NCBI GenBank assembly: GCA_947462335.1
Contig: OX381716.1
Location: 1,242,845-1,306,844 of the forward strand
Source of the DNA: Harmothoe impar
Taxonomy: Eukaryota; Annelida; Polychaeta; Phyllodocida; Polynoidae
DNA length: 64,000 nt
Direction of reading: 5' to 3'
The notes under the pieces were generated by a model. It was not told the DNA's origin. It saw only the letters and a list, made by a program, of their open reading frames with translations, and did no database searches. Below are positions 1 to 10,500 of this stretch, piece after piece. The position numbers and the translations under genes were made by a program. Numbering within the stretch: position 1 is the stretch's first letter; every line of letters begins with the position of its first letter.

Positions 1-41
1 AATTCGCCGAAAGAAGAAAACCGCAGGTAGACCGGAGGGGA

Positions 42-881
42 ATGAAAAACGCGAACGGTCTGAGCAAGCTAACGTTCAGCTCAAAATACCCGCTGAGCTG
101 GAAGGAAGCGAGCTATGTAACGGTGGAAGAGATGTCAGACACGGCGGAAGAGCAGCGATTGAAACCGGAAACAAAAAGGTTCAAGAGAGAGGTCGACTTG
201 AGACAGACGAATGCCGTATACAAGCAGTTCTTGTCCCCCGCCGTGAAGAAGAAGGCGATCAGCGATCAAGCAAGACAGATGATTGAAAAGATGGAGAAAG
301 ACATGGGAGTGCGCAGTTTCATGCCAAACATATTCGAGATACCTCCTATTTTCACCGGAAGCAACCACACCCTAGTCGAGCGCTTGAGTGAGACGTTGCG
401 AGATGACAGACTAGAGGGCTCCAGCTTCTTGCTCAAACCGATGGGGATCTTATCGTACGACTCCAAGACGAAACGCGTCACCATCAAACCGCCGAGACAC
501 TGTGCTGTCCTGCTGACTCAGCATCTCGCATGTGTTCTAGGCTTCGGAGAGAAGACGTGTTTCGCATCGCCGACTACCGGCGCCTACTCGATGAATGTTT
601 TCGGGGACGTGCACTCTGTGTACATATACACCGACATGATCCAGGAGAGACGTGTGGGCGACATGCAAGTGCCGCTGTTAAGCTGCATCGCGGTGGACAG
701 AGGCGGAAAGCGTCGAGGTGGCGTGCAAGCTATCAGTTTTCCCCATTTGGATTATTTCCCCTTGAAATCCAAGAGGTTTACCGAGGTCGGCATCTATTTA
801 TGAGACCGATCCGGTCATTCCATCCCATTCGGTAGAGGCGAGGTGACCGTGACACTTCATCTGAGACCTATTGAGTGCTGA
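42..881 (+). pseudogene. Penton-like minor capsid protein, one in-frame TGA
   Basis: Probable single-jelly-roll minor capsid (penton) protein of Polintons/adintoviruses, forming the capsid vertices. The ATG at 42 opens 253 codons to a TGA at 801-803. The same frame then continues without further stops to a TGA at 879-881, giving a span of 279 codons. The segment after the break (IPFGRG, then VTVTLHLRP) still looks like the C-terminal strand of this family, so the stop interrupts a longer protein rather than ending it. Family-like features include VYIYTDMI and VGDMQVPLL near residues 200-220. The pX-like gene follows 12 bp after the distal stop. A TGA can arise by C-to-T decay of a CpG in a CGA codon; read-through or a sequencing error cannot be excluded. 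The family call rests on motif recognition only. Confidence 0.7.
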
Positions 882-892
882 AAGAGAAAAAA

Positions 893-1318
893 ATGATGCG
901 TCAACGCGTTCCGTACTTTCCACCCAGGCGCACCGTCGGCAGAGGGTACAGCGATTACTACAACGCGCAGCTGGGCAACGGCATCAACGTGTACAGCGGG
1001 CGCTCTTTCCAGAGCGGGCACGGTTTGGGCGGCGCTCTGTTAGGTCTGATGCGCTCGGCTAACCCGCTATTGAAGTTGGTGGGAAAAACGCTGCTCCGCG
1101 CCGGTGTGGGCGTAGCTAAAGATGTGCTGGCGGGTCGGACTTTAAAGAGCAGCGTGAAAGACCGAGGCGCAGGCGCTCTGAAGAGACTGGCGAGTACGGC
1201 GTTCTCGGGAGGAAAGACGACTGTCGCGTCTAAGAAAGGGTCGAAACGTCGCCGGCATTCTCCTCAGACGGGCGGTGGCTCTTGCAAGAGACGTAGAGGG
1301 GATGTATTCGACCGGTAA
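893..1318 (+). CDS. pX-like basic minor core/virion protein
   Basis: Intact 141-residue protein; the start is ATG 893 (or 896), 12 bp after the penton-frame stop. The N-terminal half has a Tyr/Gly-rich segment (GYSDYYNAQLGNG) and then a Gly/Leu helix-like stretch (GLGGALLGLMRSANPLLKLV). The C-terminal half is strongly basic and ends in RRRH and CKRRRGD clusters that would act as nuclear-localisation or DNA-binding signals. Small proteins of this composition sit beside penton in adintoviruses and are compared with adenovirus core protein X and membrane-active pVI. A role in genome condensation or membrane disruption is inferred from that family. It lies between penton and major capsid in one co-oriented block. 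Confidence 0.6.
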   Translation: MMRQRVPYFPPRRTVGRGYSDYYNAQLGNGINVYSGRSFQSGHGLGGALLGLMRSANPLLKLVGKTLLRAGVGVAKDVLAGRTLKSSVKDRGAGALKRLASTAFSGGKTTVASKKGSKRRRHSPQTGGGSCKRRRGDVFDR

Positions 1319-1335
1319 GCGCCTAGCCGTTCAGG

Positions 1336-1345
1336 TATAAATAAA
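1336..1345 (+). promoter_or_regulatory. TATA box for the major capsid gene, overlapping an AATAAA
   Basis: TATAAATA at 1336-1343 lies 62 bp upstream of the capsid ATG at 1398, suitable spacing for a core promoter with a short leader. AATAAA at 1340-1345 overlaps it and may serve as the poly(A) signal of the preceding penton/pX transcript. This is a compact virus-style arrangement. Confidence 0.55.
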
Positions 1346-1397
1346 AAGACTGGAGGCGGCCGGCGTCAGTCTGTCGTCCGCGTGAAGAGAGAACACA

Positions 1398-2705
1398 ATG
1401 GCTTACGTACACGAGAGCAGTAACGAGTGCGCGCTCTCTGAGCTCGACCTGCACACCGTAGCGCCGACTCAGACTACTATCTTAAAGTCGTCTTTCCTGG
1501 GGATAGAAACAAAAAACTCTTTAGAGGATTGAGGTAACATAAATTTCACCATCAACAAATCGCAAGAGTACACAGACCTGAACGAGAATTACCTTCATCT
1601 GGAATGTCAAGTGCTGAAACCGAACGGAGCGGCGCTCGAGGACACCGACGCAGTAGCTCCGGTGAACAACTTGGCTCACTCGCTGTTCAAAGACGTCCAA
1701 GTCTCCATCGGCGGTTTCAAAGTGTCTGGCAACACCGAGACCTACCCTTACCGAGCTTACTTGGAAGGGTTACTCAACTACAACAAAGACGTGAAGAACG
1801 GCGTCATGAGCGCCCAGGGGTGGCATGAAGATACGCCCGGTCACTTTGACGCGTTGACTAACGCGAATGCGGGGTACAAAGCGCGCAGGAAGCTAATCTA
1901 CAACAAGCGCTTTTCGCTGATGGCGCGACTGCACTTTGACCTGGCTCATCAACCGAAGCTCATCGTTGGAGAGACAGAAATCAATCTCACTCTGAAACAG
2001 GCAGCGCCCTCTTTCTATCTGATGTGCGCCGCTGACGGAGGCTACAGCTTGAAGATCTACAAAGCAAAGCTCTACGTGCGACGCGTGTTGGTGGCGGACG
2101 CTGTAGCGGAAACGCACGAGAGAGCGGTGATAGAACACGGTCCCTTCGACTACCCGGTGAACAGAGTGGAGGTGACGACGTACGCCATCCCTCAAGGTAA
2201 CAGAGATCACAGCTACACGCACTCCAACACAGGCCAGCTTCCCAAGTCGATGATGATTTGCTTCCTAGACCACGACGCCTTCAACGGTAGCTACACCAAG
2301 AACCGGTTTGAGATGATGCATTACGACATCAGCTCGCTTCAAGTGATAGTGAACGATCAGAAAGTGCCGAACGACGCCTACGTGCCCGACTTTAAGACCA
2401 AAGCGGCCGTGAGAGAGTACTTGGCGCTACACACGGAAACGGGGATGTACGAGGGCGCACGCTCCTGCGGTATTTCATACGATCAATTCCTGAATGGTTA
2501 CACGGTTTTCCCCCTGGATTTAACCCCAGACAGATCGCACGACGGGTGTCGCGTGAACCTTATAAGAGCGGGTCAGCTGAGGGTGGAAGTCAGTTTCCGC
2601 TCGGCGCTGCAAGCGACAACAACGGTGCTACTCTACTTGGTGTACGACAACGTCGTCGAGCTGACCCGAGATCGACACCCCATCACCGACTACCACATGA
2701 ACTGA
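1398..2705 (+). pseudogene. Polinton double-jelly-roll major capsid protein, one in-frame TGA
   Basis: Major capsid (hexon-like) protein of Polintons, the family often labelled F54H12.2-like in metazoan gene models. The frame starts at ATG 1398 (MAYVHESSNE), hits TGA at 1530-1532, and then runs open to 2705, a span of 435 codons. Family-like landmarks after the break are YLHLECQV, FKDVQVSIGGFKV, YPYRAYLEGLLNY, GWHEDTPGHFD, a central DHDAFNGSY block and a C-terminal LTPDRSHDGCRV ... LVYDNVVEL. The first 44 codons also look like protein, and a TATA box sits upstream of 1398, so that start is preferred over the in-frame GTG at 1611. Only one stop separates the parts, so decay is recent or the copy is recoded. 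The protein would assemble trimeric capsomers together with penton. Confidence 0.8.
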
Positions 2706-2734
2706 AGACAAGACAGCGGTACTTAGCGTATCGT

Positions 2735-3178
2735 ATGAACACGCTTGAAATAAGCAGAGTGTTGAAGGAAAACGTTCACACAAAACATCGTTTCCTGGGT
2801 GTTTTCTCTTGTGACACTATTCCGAAGCACCCTATCAAAGACACTTGTTTCGTGAGCAACACAGATCCGCAACATTTACCAGGTCAGCATTGGGTGGCGT
2901 CGAGCACGGGTGAAGTGTACTACTTTGATTCCTTCGGCTTACCGCCGCTGAGTGCGGAGTTCTTGTCTTTCGTGGAACGCTCTGCTCCGTTCAAGTGGCA
3001 AAGAAACCGCATTCAACTACAAGACACTCTTGCTGACACCTGTGGACCTCATTGCGTTCATTTCCTAATTGAAGCATGTCGAACAAGAAACCCCAAGAAG
3101 TGCGTCATGCGCATGAGCAAAATCCCAAAGCTGAGCGACCGGGCAGTGAGTCAGAAGCTATCGATGATGCTGTTGTGA
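2735..3178 (+). CDS. Adenain-type maturation cysteine protease (Ulp1-like fold)
   Basis: Intact 147-residue protease from ATG 2735, 29 bp after the capsid stop. It matches the catalytic layout of the adenovirus-type C5/Ulp1 family: His52 (QHWVAS), Asp65 (YYFDSFG), Gln96 (QLQDTL) seven residues before the nucleophile, and Cys103 (DTCGPHC). Asp replaces the Glu of adenain, as in many Ulp1-related proteases. It is somewhat shorter than adenain (about 200 residues). In adenoviruses this enzyme cleaves capsid and core precursors during virion maturation; the same role is inferred here for the penton, pX and capsid products. The reading frame is also open upstream to 2546 inside the capsid gene, but that part is an overlap shadow. 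Confidence 0.85.
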   Translation: MNTLEISRVLKENVHTKHRFLGVFSCDTIPKHPIKDTCFVSNTDPQHLPGQHWVASSTGEVYYFDSFGLPPLSAEFLSFVERSAPFKWQRNRIQLQDTLADTCGPHCVHFLIEACRTRNPKKCVMRMSKIPKLSDRAVSQKLSMMLL

Positions 3179-3375
3179 CGGGTTGTTGCGATGGCGGCCG
3201 TTTCATGGAGGCAAAGATTCTCTGCCTTGCCGAAATGGTGTTGGATTTATCCAAAGTCGTGCAATGTCTATTGGAGAGAAGTCTTCCGGGGTGTGGTGGT
3301 GCGAGTGACGGCGGCATGAGACTTTGCGGCCTGTTGGGTTGTTGCAAATCGAAGAAGCAAGCTAAAAAAGCATAA
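3076..3375 (+). CDS. Small Cys-rich ORF overlapping the protease 3' end
   Basis: A 99-residue ORF starting inside the protease gene in another frame (103-bp overlap) and ending just before the poly(A) signals. The N-terminus is polar. A central hydrophobic segment (ILCLAEMVLDLSKVVQCLLE) could be amphipathic or membrane-associated. The C-terminus has a Cys cluster and a lysine tail (LCGLLGCCKSKKQAKKA), the pattern of an acylated polybasic membrane anchor. I do not recognise it. The 197 bp beyond the protease stop are open only in this frame, which mildly favours a real late gene. Confidence 0.4.
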   Translation: MSNKKPQEVRHAHEQNPKAERPGSESEAIDDAVVTGCCDGGRFMEAKILCLAEMVLDLSKVVQCLLERSLPGCGGASDGGMRLCGLLGCCKSKKQAKKA

Positions 3376-3403
3376 ACTTGTGTGTTTTTATGATTGAAAT
3401 GAA

Positions 3404-3416
3404 AATAAAGAATAAA
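3404..3416 (+). terminator. Tandem poly(A) signals after the capsid/protease block
   Basis: AATAAA occurs at 3404-3409 and again at 3411-3416, followed by a GT/T-rich stretch (about 3436-3455) of downstream-element type. This should end the rightward late transcript. Confidence 0.55.
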
Positions 3417-3483
3417 ATGAAAAAAAAGAAATTATCTTGTTGTGTTTTTATTTCTATATATAAGTTACATAACTTTTTTGTTT

Positions 3484-3783
3484 GTTTGTTTACAAACAGT
3501 CACGTGTCACGTGGTGTTGTTTACAAACAAGAGAGCCACATGGTGTTGTTTACAAACAAACCCTAAGTAGGTCACGTTACCCTAGTTACCAGAATGCCGG
3601 CTTCTGATTGGCTGAGCCTAAGTAGGTCACGTGACGTAAGTAGGTCACGTTACCATGGTTACCAGAATGCCGGCCTCTGATTGGCTGAGAGCTTCTAAGT
3701 AGGTCAGTAGGTCACCCAGAATGCTGGCTTCTGATTGGCTGAGAGCCCTAAGTAGGTCACGTTACCATGGCAACGGGTCACGT
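3484..3783 (+). promoter_or_regulatory. Subterminal motif array: forkhead, ROR-type, RFX-type, CCAAT and E-box sites
   Basis: No gene is seen in this 300-bp stretch. It holds three TTGTTTACAAACAA-type palindromes (forkhead core TGTTTAC; for example 3517-3530 and 3546-3559). There are five copies of TAAGTAGGTCA (3564, 3619, 3637, 3696 and 3749), a perfect ROR/Rev-erb response-element pattern. There are two RFX X-box palindromes, GTTACCATGGTTAC (3649-3662) and GTTACCATGGCAAC (3761-3774). Repeated CTGATTGGCTGA (inverted CCAAT) and CACGTGAC (E-box) also occur. Clustering next to the terminus suggests an enhancer/promoter reading into the element. The factor names come from consensus motifs only. 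Confidence 0.6.
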
Positions 3784-3873
3784 GACCAAATGGCGGCCTC
3801 TGATTGGCTGCATGTCGATTGAGTAATAAACAGTAGTTAACTATAGTCCCGTTCCGATACATACTATACTACT
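3784..3873 (+). repeat. Right terminal repeat of the first Polinton
   Basis: The last 90 bp match the right end of the second element (21831-21920) with only about four differences. They include the inverted CCAAT box, an AATAAA within GAGTAATAAACAG, and the tip GTTCCGATACATAC...ACTACT. The boundary with host DNA is placed after 3873 by that alignment. Confidence 0.85.
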
Positions 3874-5821
3874 GGTATTCTATGATGGAGGCATTCCTCA
3901 AGATTCTTCCTCAATATAATATTTGATATATCCATATTATTCCACTGATTGTTCTTGTTTTTACAGTTTGTGTCAAGTTTTGTATTGAAAGCCAACAGGT
4001 TAGGCATACAACTGTCGGCTGGACAGTTAAAGTGACCAAGATAAGCTTTGGAAAAAGATCTATATCCATAGCACTGCCATAGCGGGCCAATGCGTATAGT
4101 AAAAAGGGCCCTCTGAAAGCCAGGATTTTGCGTTTGCATTGGAAACAATACGCTATGGCAGTGCGCCTGCAGAAAGGGCTGGCAGTCCTAAGGATATATG
4201 CTTAGATGTTTTAATGTGATAGGAACTGTAAATACCACAGTCAGGAAAACTCAACAAGCTACCTGTTACAAGCTAAGGGCCAACAGAACCCTCCCTGTAG
4301 CCAGCCCACAGTGCATTCAGGCTGAGAGAGCCAACCTAACCCCCCACCACACCCCCACCCTACCCCATCCTCAAGGTAGCCAGTGTAAACAGCACCGTTA
4401 TCCTTGACGGCTGGCCTGGGGTAGATAGTGTTGCTATGGATGTGTGGATAGGGTTACCATGGCAACTGTTAAGGGAGACAAAGCTAACAGAAACACAGGT
4501 GTGTCTGGTGGTGTCTTGTGGCCCCTGCATGGGGAGGAAGACACTAGTGATACCCCAACCTGAAGCTGAGCGATTCACCAGACACTCATGAGTTGTGAAT
4601 CTTCTGGGGGCATTCTGCACACATTTAGGCGCCAGTTCTGGGTAAATATTGAGACTGGTGGTGCCACCTGGTGAGAGTGTGCTTTATATCAGGGTGTAGG
4701 TTACCATGGCAATGATGATGTTTTCTGTGGCAACAATACCGAGTAAGCATGGCAATGGGTGCCATTCAGTGGGTAGAGAATACAGTCAGGTGTCAGCAGT
4801 GGTTTCTGTGCATGCAGTATTTACTAGTGAAATAAAAGCTTGTCAGTTATAAAACACATTCATGCTGAGTATAATCTTTAAAAATGAAGATGCTCATCAT
4901 ATAAAATGTTAAGCTGAGGTTTTTTCACCTTGCCTTCACCAATATAATCACAAGTTGAACTAATCAATATGAGTAGCCAAGAAACACTCAACAGCAACAT
5001 AAAGTCAGATTACCAATAGGCTTAGGTGCCTGAAAAACGTAAAAATATGTACTGCTATTGCACCCCCCCAACCCCCCCCCCCACCCTTGTGGCGTCAGGG
5101 TTGTCTGGGAAGAGCCCTGACCAAGCCATCACGCCGCCTATTGTGATAAGGGTGCAATTTACAGAAGGAGTAAATATATGTAAATATGAATTGATGTAAA
5201 GACCAAGTAATCTTTTGTAAATCTTGAGCACAATCTGTGCACTTATTTACAGTGGGAATTACACCATATTTACTTGGAATTTAGTGAAGTTGAAAGTACA
5301 TGTAAATGTCGATTGATATAAATGCCAAGTACATTTCTGTAAATTTTGAGCACAATCTGTGCACAAATTTACAGTGGGAATAACAAACATTTACACCATT
5401 TTTCATTTGGAAATTACCGGAGTTGAAAATGCATGTAAATATCAATTGATGTAAATGTTAGGTAAATTTGTGTAAATCTCTAGCACTATCTTTGCACAGA
5501 TTCCCAAAGAGATTTACACCTTTTAACAAGGCATTTACATATTGTAAACCCCAAAACTTGTGCAGTGAGGGAGTCTTAGATCTGAGGCACTAAAAGCTGA
5601 TGACTAAATTTCATCTTCTGATATTGAACATAACTGTCCCTTATTATCTGCCACTTACCTGATTATTTATTGGCATTTGTCACTAATGGTTTAGATTATC
5701 TACACTGTACTTTTGGCAGCAAGTGTGTCTTGACTGATAGCAGGGCTGCCAATGCTAATAGACTCTATGACATATCCCACCAGCATTATTATAGATCCTA
5801 TCAGCCTCATACTAGATCAGA
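3874..5821. other. Host DNA between the first Polinton and the Ngaro-like element
   Basis: No supportable gene. It holds two RFX-like palindromes in host context (GTTACCATGGCAA near 4452 and 4692), a C-run at about 5061-5085 and the tandem repeat listed separately. Short ORFs at 3864-4148, 4198-4407 and 4360-4620 have no protein-like features. Confidence 0.6.
5165..5550. repeat. Three tandem, diverged repeats of about 125-130 bp rich in GTAAAT
   Basis: Units begin near 5179, 5301 and 5434. Each has GTAAAT, ATTGAT, TGTAAAT, a GAGCACAATCTGTGCAC inverted repeat (degenerate in the third unit) and TTTACA. It looks like a non-coding foldback/MITE-type repeat. Confidence 0.6.
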
Positions 5822-6027
5822 CATGGGTGACTCATGATACCTGATGGGATCAGGGGTGGTCATGGCTGCCATCTGGAGGCAGGTACCCACACCTCCAAAC
5901 CATAATCATACACCCCACCTGGCAGGTAACTACAGTACTACCTGCCACTACCTCAGCCCTCCTCAACCTGTCCTCGGTCTATTCGCCATTCGTCCCTCCT
6001 CGGTGCAACACCTCTCTACATTTTCCC
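5822..6027 (+). repeat. A1 split direct repeat
   Basis: 206 bp starting CATGGGTGACTCATG and ending CTCTACATTTTCCC, repeated as A2 at 11110-11315. It carries the 5' end of the retroelement; replication is thought to go through a circle resolved by the tyrosine recombinase. Confidence 0.85.
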
Positions 6028-6188
6028 TCAGTTAAATACATTCTTGGCAGCCGTACACGGTTTTTATACTGCACCACACACATCACTGCACCAAGCCAAG
6101 CATAACCACTGGGAGAGGTGGAGGTAGGACCCGGGCGGATTACACAACTTCTATAGTGACATTCGGGTCTAGGCATTGTGACCACATC

Positions 6189-7551
6189 ATGGCAACCCCG
6201 TCAACACGGTCGGTGGCCACCCGGTCCACGAGGTCCCGTCACTCCACGGCGGCGTCAACATCAAGGAGCACAGCGGCGTCAGCCTATGACGTCTCAATCG
6301 CTGCCTCCGTTGTGAGTATTGTCCAGTCGGCTTCAACAGACCCCGATGTTTCATTTAAAACTGTAGACAGGGCAACATTTGTCACTAGCCGGTCGTCACG
6401 CACCCACCAGACCAGGTCACGCCATGCCTCGTCACGGTCGGGCGCGTCACGGCATTCAGGTAGCCAGGCCAGTTTCTCCGGCTCTGCCATATACAGGCTG
6501 GATACCATGGAGTCAGAGGTGAACATTATAAGGTCTGACCTGGAGGGAGTGAAGGCCACCATGGAGGGCGTCAGCTCACAGCTGGCGATCCTGGTCGGCG
6601 CCGCCCAGGCAAAGGACACAGGTGCGATGGTGGCCATGACACCCGCACCACGCACCCATGGCGGGAACGCCGGCCATGCCGGCCCGCACACCTCACCGCC
6701 ACGCTCCACATACGCTCAGCCCAGCGACGCACACGCACACCCCGGCCACACCCCGACAGCACCAGCAGGCCCTGCCGCCCCCAGCTCAACTCAGGGCACA
6801 GGCCGGCGCGTTTGTGGACCACCACCTGTCACGAGAGGACATGACACACCAGAAAGCTGATGGTAAGAACATGTTCATCACTGACATTTTCTCAAGTAGG
6901 CTTATTCCCAAGCCATACATGTTTGTTGAACGTACGGGGATATCCACACTAAAGCAGAAGTTAGACATTAGAAACAGTTCGACCAGTGCCGAGTACATAA
7001 ATGCTCTCATTGCCCTCCTGAACCACCCCCAGGGCTGCAATGCAGAGGATCATGCCCATGTGTCCAAGCACCTACATGAGGTGTCCACCGACGCATTAGG
7101 CAGGGACTGGCGCAACGTCATGGCGTGGACACAGTTTGTGTTTGACGAGGTCGAGCGTCGGAATCTGTTCTGGAAAGAGTACCAACAGATACAGAACGTT
7201 AGATTCAGGATGTCCTTCGCGCCCCCGCCCCCGCCCCATGGAGGCGCGGCACGGAGCACGCAGGGCCAGGGACAGGGCCAGGGTCAGGCCCAGGGCCCCG
7301 TCCAGGTCCCATGTACCGACTTTAATAGTGTAAGATCCTGCCGCCACAAGGCCCACCATGTGGAGGGCGGCATTAAGTTCCTCCACTGCTGCGCCTTCTG
7401 CATGGGGAGGGGTAAGCAGCTCCCGCATGACATAATTGCATGCAACAACAAGATGCACGACGCAGCCAACAGGACACAGCACCAACAGCAACATGGTGCC
7501 GTCTCTGGTGGCGTATACACAGCAAACAACAACGGGCATCCAAAAAACTAG
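6189..7551 (+). pseudogene. Gag-like ORF1 of the Ngaro-like element, split over two frames
   Basis: ORF1 is open from ATG 6189 to 6860 in one frame and from about 6658 to 7551 in the next. Both halves are protein-like, so I read one Gag with a frameshift somewhere in the Pro/Thr/His-rich stretch around 6730-6830. The N-terminal half is Ser/Arg-rich, followed by a short coiled-coil-like segment (YRLDTMESEVNIIRSDLEG). The C-terminal half has a conserved-looking globular part, a Gln-Gly repeat, and a Cys/His zinc-binding pattern (CRHKAHHVEG ... CCAFCMGRG ... C). It would bind element RNA. The shift may be mutation, a sequencing slip or programmed; the sequence alone does not decide. Confidence 0.65.
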
Positions 7552-10500
7552 ACGCGGGCGCCGGCGGAGTACACGCCGACCACCGCATGCCCACCATGTC
7601 AACACGCCCAGTGAGCACGTGCGCGCCAGCACGTGGCTACGATGTAAACATCAACAGCGATGACGTCACGCCGCGCTGCTCGCCGCTGATTGGCCGAGGC
7701 CCGCCTCACGCGGACGGCGAGACCTCGGGCGAGATTCATCATGGCGGGTCACAACAAGAAAACCCAGCCGGTCTCGATGAATCTTCATGGTTTCTATACG
7801 ACAGCTTAAATATTACACCACCCCAAGCCGGGAAAAAGCTGCACACGTCTCCGCAATGGCCCTGCCCGTCATGGAGACAGTTACACAGGGCTTACAACCG
7901 CGTGATGGAGAGAGATGCCGAGTGGAACGACACTGCGGCACCGCCACATCCAGCCGCGGGGCCGTCCGAGGGCTCAGGTATGAAAATTGACTTTGACAAA
8001 ATTAGAAAGGCGTGTGAATCTAATAACTTTGAGTCAGATATTGATATGTCACCGGGGGCTTTTGCCACACATAGAAAGGCAGAGTGGCCAGACATGGTCG
8101 GCGATGCCGCCCGTGGCTGGGCTGACATATACGCTCAAGTCAAAGCCACCGGCCTCCCCAATTGTAAATCAGCCAAGATTCAGCTTCCCACACGCCTAAA
8201 TATCCCTGCATGGGAGAAATACCTGTGTAACTCTGAAGATAAGCTAGAACTGTTAGGATACATAAAGTACGGATTCCCACTGGGGTATCTAGGCCCAGTC
8301 TCTGACACCTGTGGCGTGCCAAACCACACCAGCGCCACAAGTTATAAGCAAAGTGTCACCGAGTTCATAGATACCGAGATGTCCTACGGGTGCCTCATAG
8401 GCCCCTCGCCGGTACCGCTATTTAAACAGTGGATGCACGTGTCACCTCTAATGACACGTGATAAACGTGACACATCAGAAAGGAGGGTAATAATTGATAT
8501 GACATTCCCCAGAGCATCGTCAGTTAATGGGTACATCATGAAAAACACTGTATGTGGCCAACCAAGAGTGCACTCACTCCCAACAGTAGACAACCTGGTA
8601 GCAGATATTGTTGCCATGGGAGGGGATGTACATCTCAGCACCACAGACGTGAAAAGGGCATATAAGAACCTGTCGTCGGATGTGTTAGACTGGCCTCTAC
8701 TGGGGATGGAGTGGGAAGGCAGCTTTTACTGCGACACCAGTTTGCCCTTTGGGGCACGCTCCTCCAGCTCTAGCATGCAAAGGGTGGCAAATGTCATTGT
8801 CAACCAACTTAGACGTGAGGGTTTGACATGTCACATGTACTTAGACGATCTCGTTCTCATTTCACCAAACAGAGAGGCAGCAGAGCGTGACTTCCAGCGA
8901 GCCAAGGACCTCCTGGCGGAATTGGGGCTCCCCGAGGCCGAGAAGAAAGCCCAACCTCGAGCAAGACAGGTGAGATGGTTGGGTATTAATGTGGACGCAG
9001 AAAACATGTGCCTGTCCATACCAGAGGATAAGCTAGTGGAGACACTCGACCAAGTCACAAAGGTAGCCAAAAGACGGTCAATCACCAAAAAGACGTTACA
9101 GTCTATATTAGGTAGACTCTTGCACATAGGTAAATGTGTGAGGCCGGCACGCCTCTTCCTCTCAAAGCTGCTAGAGGCATTGAGGGGGATGCAGGGCTTC
9201 TACATAAACGTCAATAGTGAGATGAGGGCAGACCTCAGGTGGTTCATGGCCTTTGTTGCATCATGGAACGGAGTGGCCATGATCCCCAGGTCAAGAGTAG
9301 ATATGGACATATACGTGGACGCATGCCTTACAGGCATAGGAGGCACAGACGGCACGTCAGCCTACTGTGGCCGCGTATGTCAAGACGCCGACCCAGCACA
9401 GTGTATAACAGAACTTGAAGCAGCTAATGTAGTGGTAGCCCTTGACACATTCCTTACAGAGGAGCATAGGGGTATTCATGTACAAGTGCACTGTGATAAC
9501 CAGGCGGCAGTAAACGTGTTCTGTAGTGGGAGGGGCAAGAACAAGGTCCTGTTAGACAGCGCCAGACGAGCCTGGATGGTCCAAGCTAGGTTAGACGTAC
9601 ACATCAGCTATGTTCATGTACCAGGGGTGGACAATGAGGTTGCTGACCGTCTAAGTAGGACACATATTAGTAGTGCACACCACGCCAGAACCCATAAACT
9701 ATTTGTACACAACTCCCTCACCTTGGTCACACCTGATACACGTGTATTCAAAAACATTTCACCTTCACTGTGTTGCAGATCCGGTAATACAATCTCTGCA
9801 ACTACGAGCCACATCACGTCAGGACGAGGCCAGAGCCAAAGGGACACGTGCAAACCACAAGACGGGGGCAGGTACATACCTGGCCTTCATGTGGAGGGCT
9901 GGCAAGGACCCGCACGCTCCACACCACAGCATGATATGCACGTACCTGGAGTACCTGGCACTCCATCTCAGGGCCCCGGGTACCATCAGGAACTACCTGT
10001 CATACGCCAGAGTGCATGTCTCACTGGTAACTGGAGAACTGCACCCCATGACCCATCCCAGGATAAACAGGGCCATAGAGGCGTTGAACAGGAACAAAAG
10101 CTACACCCCCAGGCCAAAGCAACCGGTACCCATGGAGGTGCTCAGGCCAATACTGATCAGGCTCCAGGGCACCACACTCAACAACGCCATCAGGGCCGCG
10201 CTACTCATTCAATATTACGCGGCCCTCAGGCCCTCAGAGGTAACTCCCCCGAGTGTGAAGAAATTCCGAGATACATTGCACCTCACCAGAGACTCTGTGG
10301 TTTTCAAGGGCCAAAATATGCAGATTACGATAAAATCTGGAAAAACACTGCAGAAGACCGGCCAGGTGCACCGAGTGACACTGTGCCCCGCACAGCGCCC
10401 CGAGCTATGTGTAGTGACGGCCGTCCGTCAGGTCATGATGGACACACCCACACACACACCCAGAGACCCATTGATCATGTTCTCAGATACCAGGACACCG

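Larger units (their letters stand above)
1..3873 (+). mobile_element. Polinton/Maverick (adintovirus-like) element, right part
   Basis: This is the right-hand 3.9 kb of an integrated Polinton-type element; the left part lies outside the window. In order it holds penton-like, pX-like, major capsid and adenain-type protease genes, all on +, then an intergenic promoter-motif array and the terminal repeat. The terminus (ending ...ATACTACT at 3873) matches the ends of the complete element at 13015-21920, which fixes the right boundary. If it integrated with a 6-bp target duplication, GGTATT (3874-3879) should also occur just left of the missing left end. The element is CpG-rich against CpG-poor flanks. 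Integrase and polymerase B are not in view and would be expected upstream. Confidence 0.85.

Noticed and set aside
801..803. Selenocysteine recoding of the in-frame TGA
   Set aside because: No SECIS-like element was recognised, and a second unrelated gene has the same lesion; decay is simpler.
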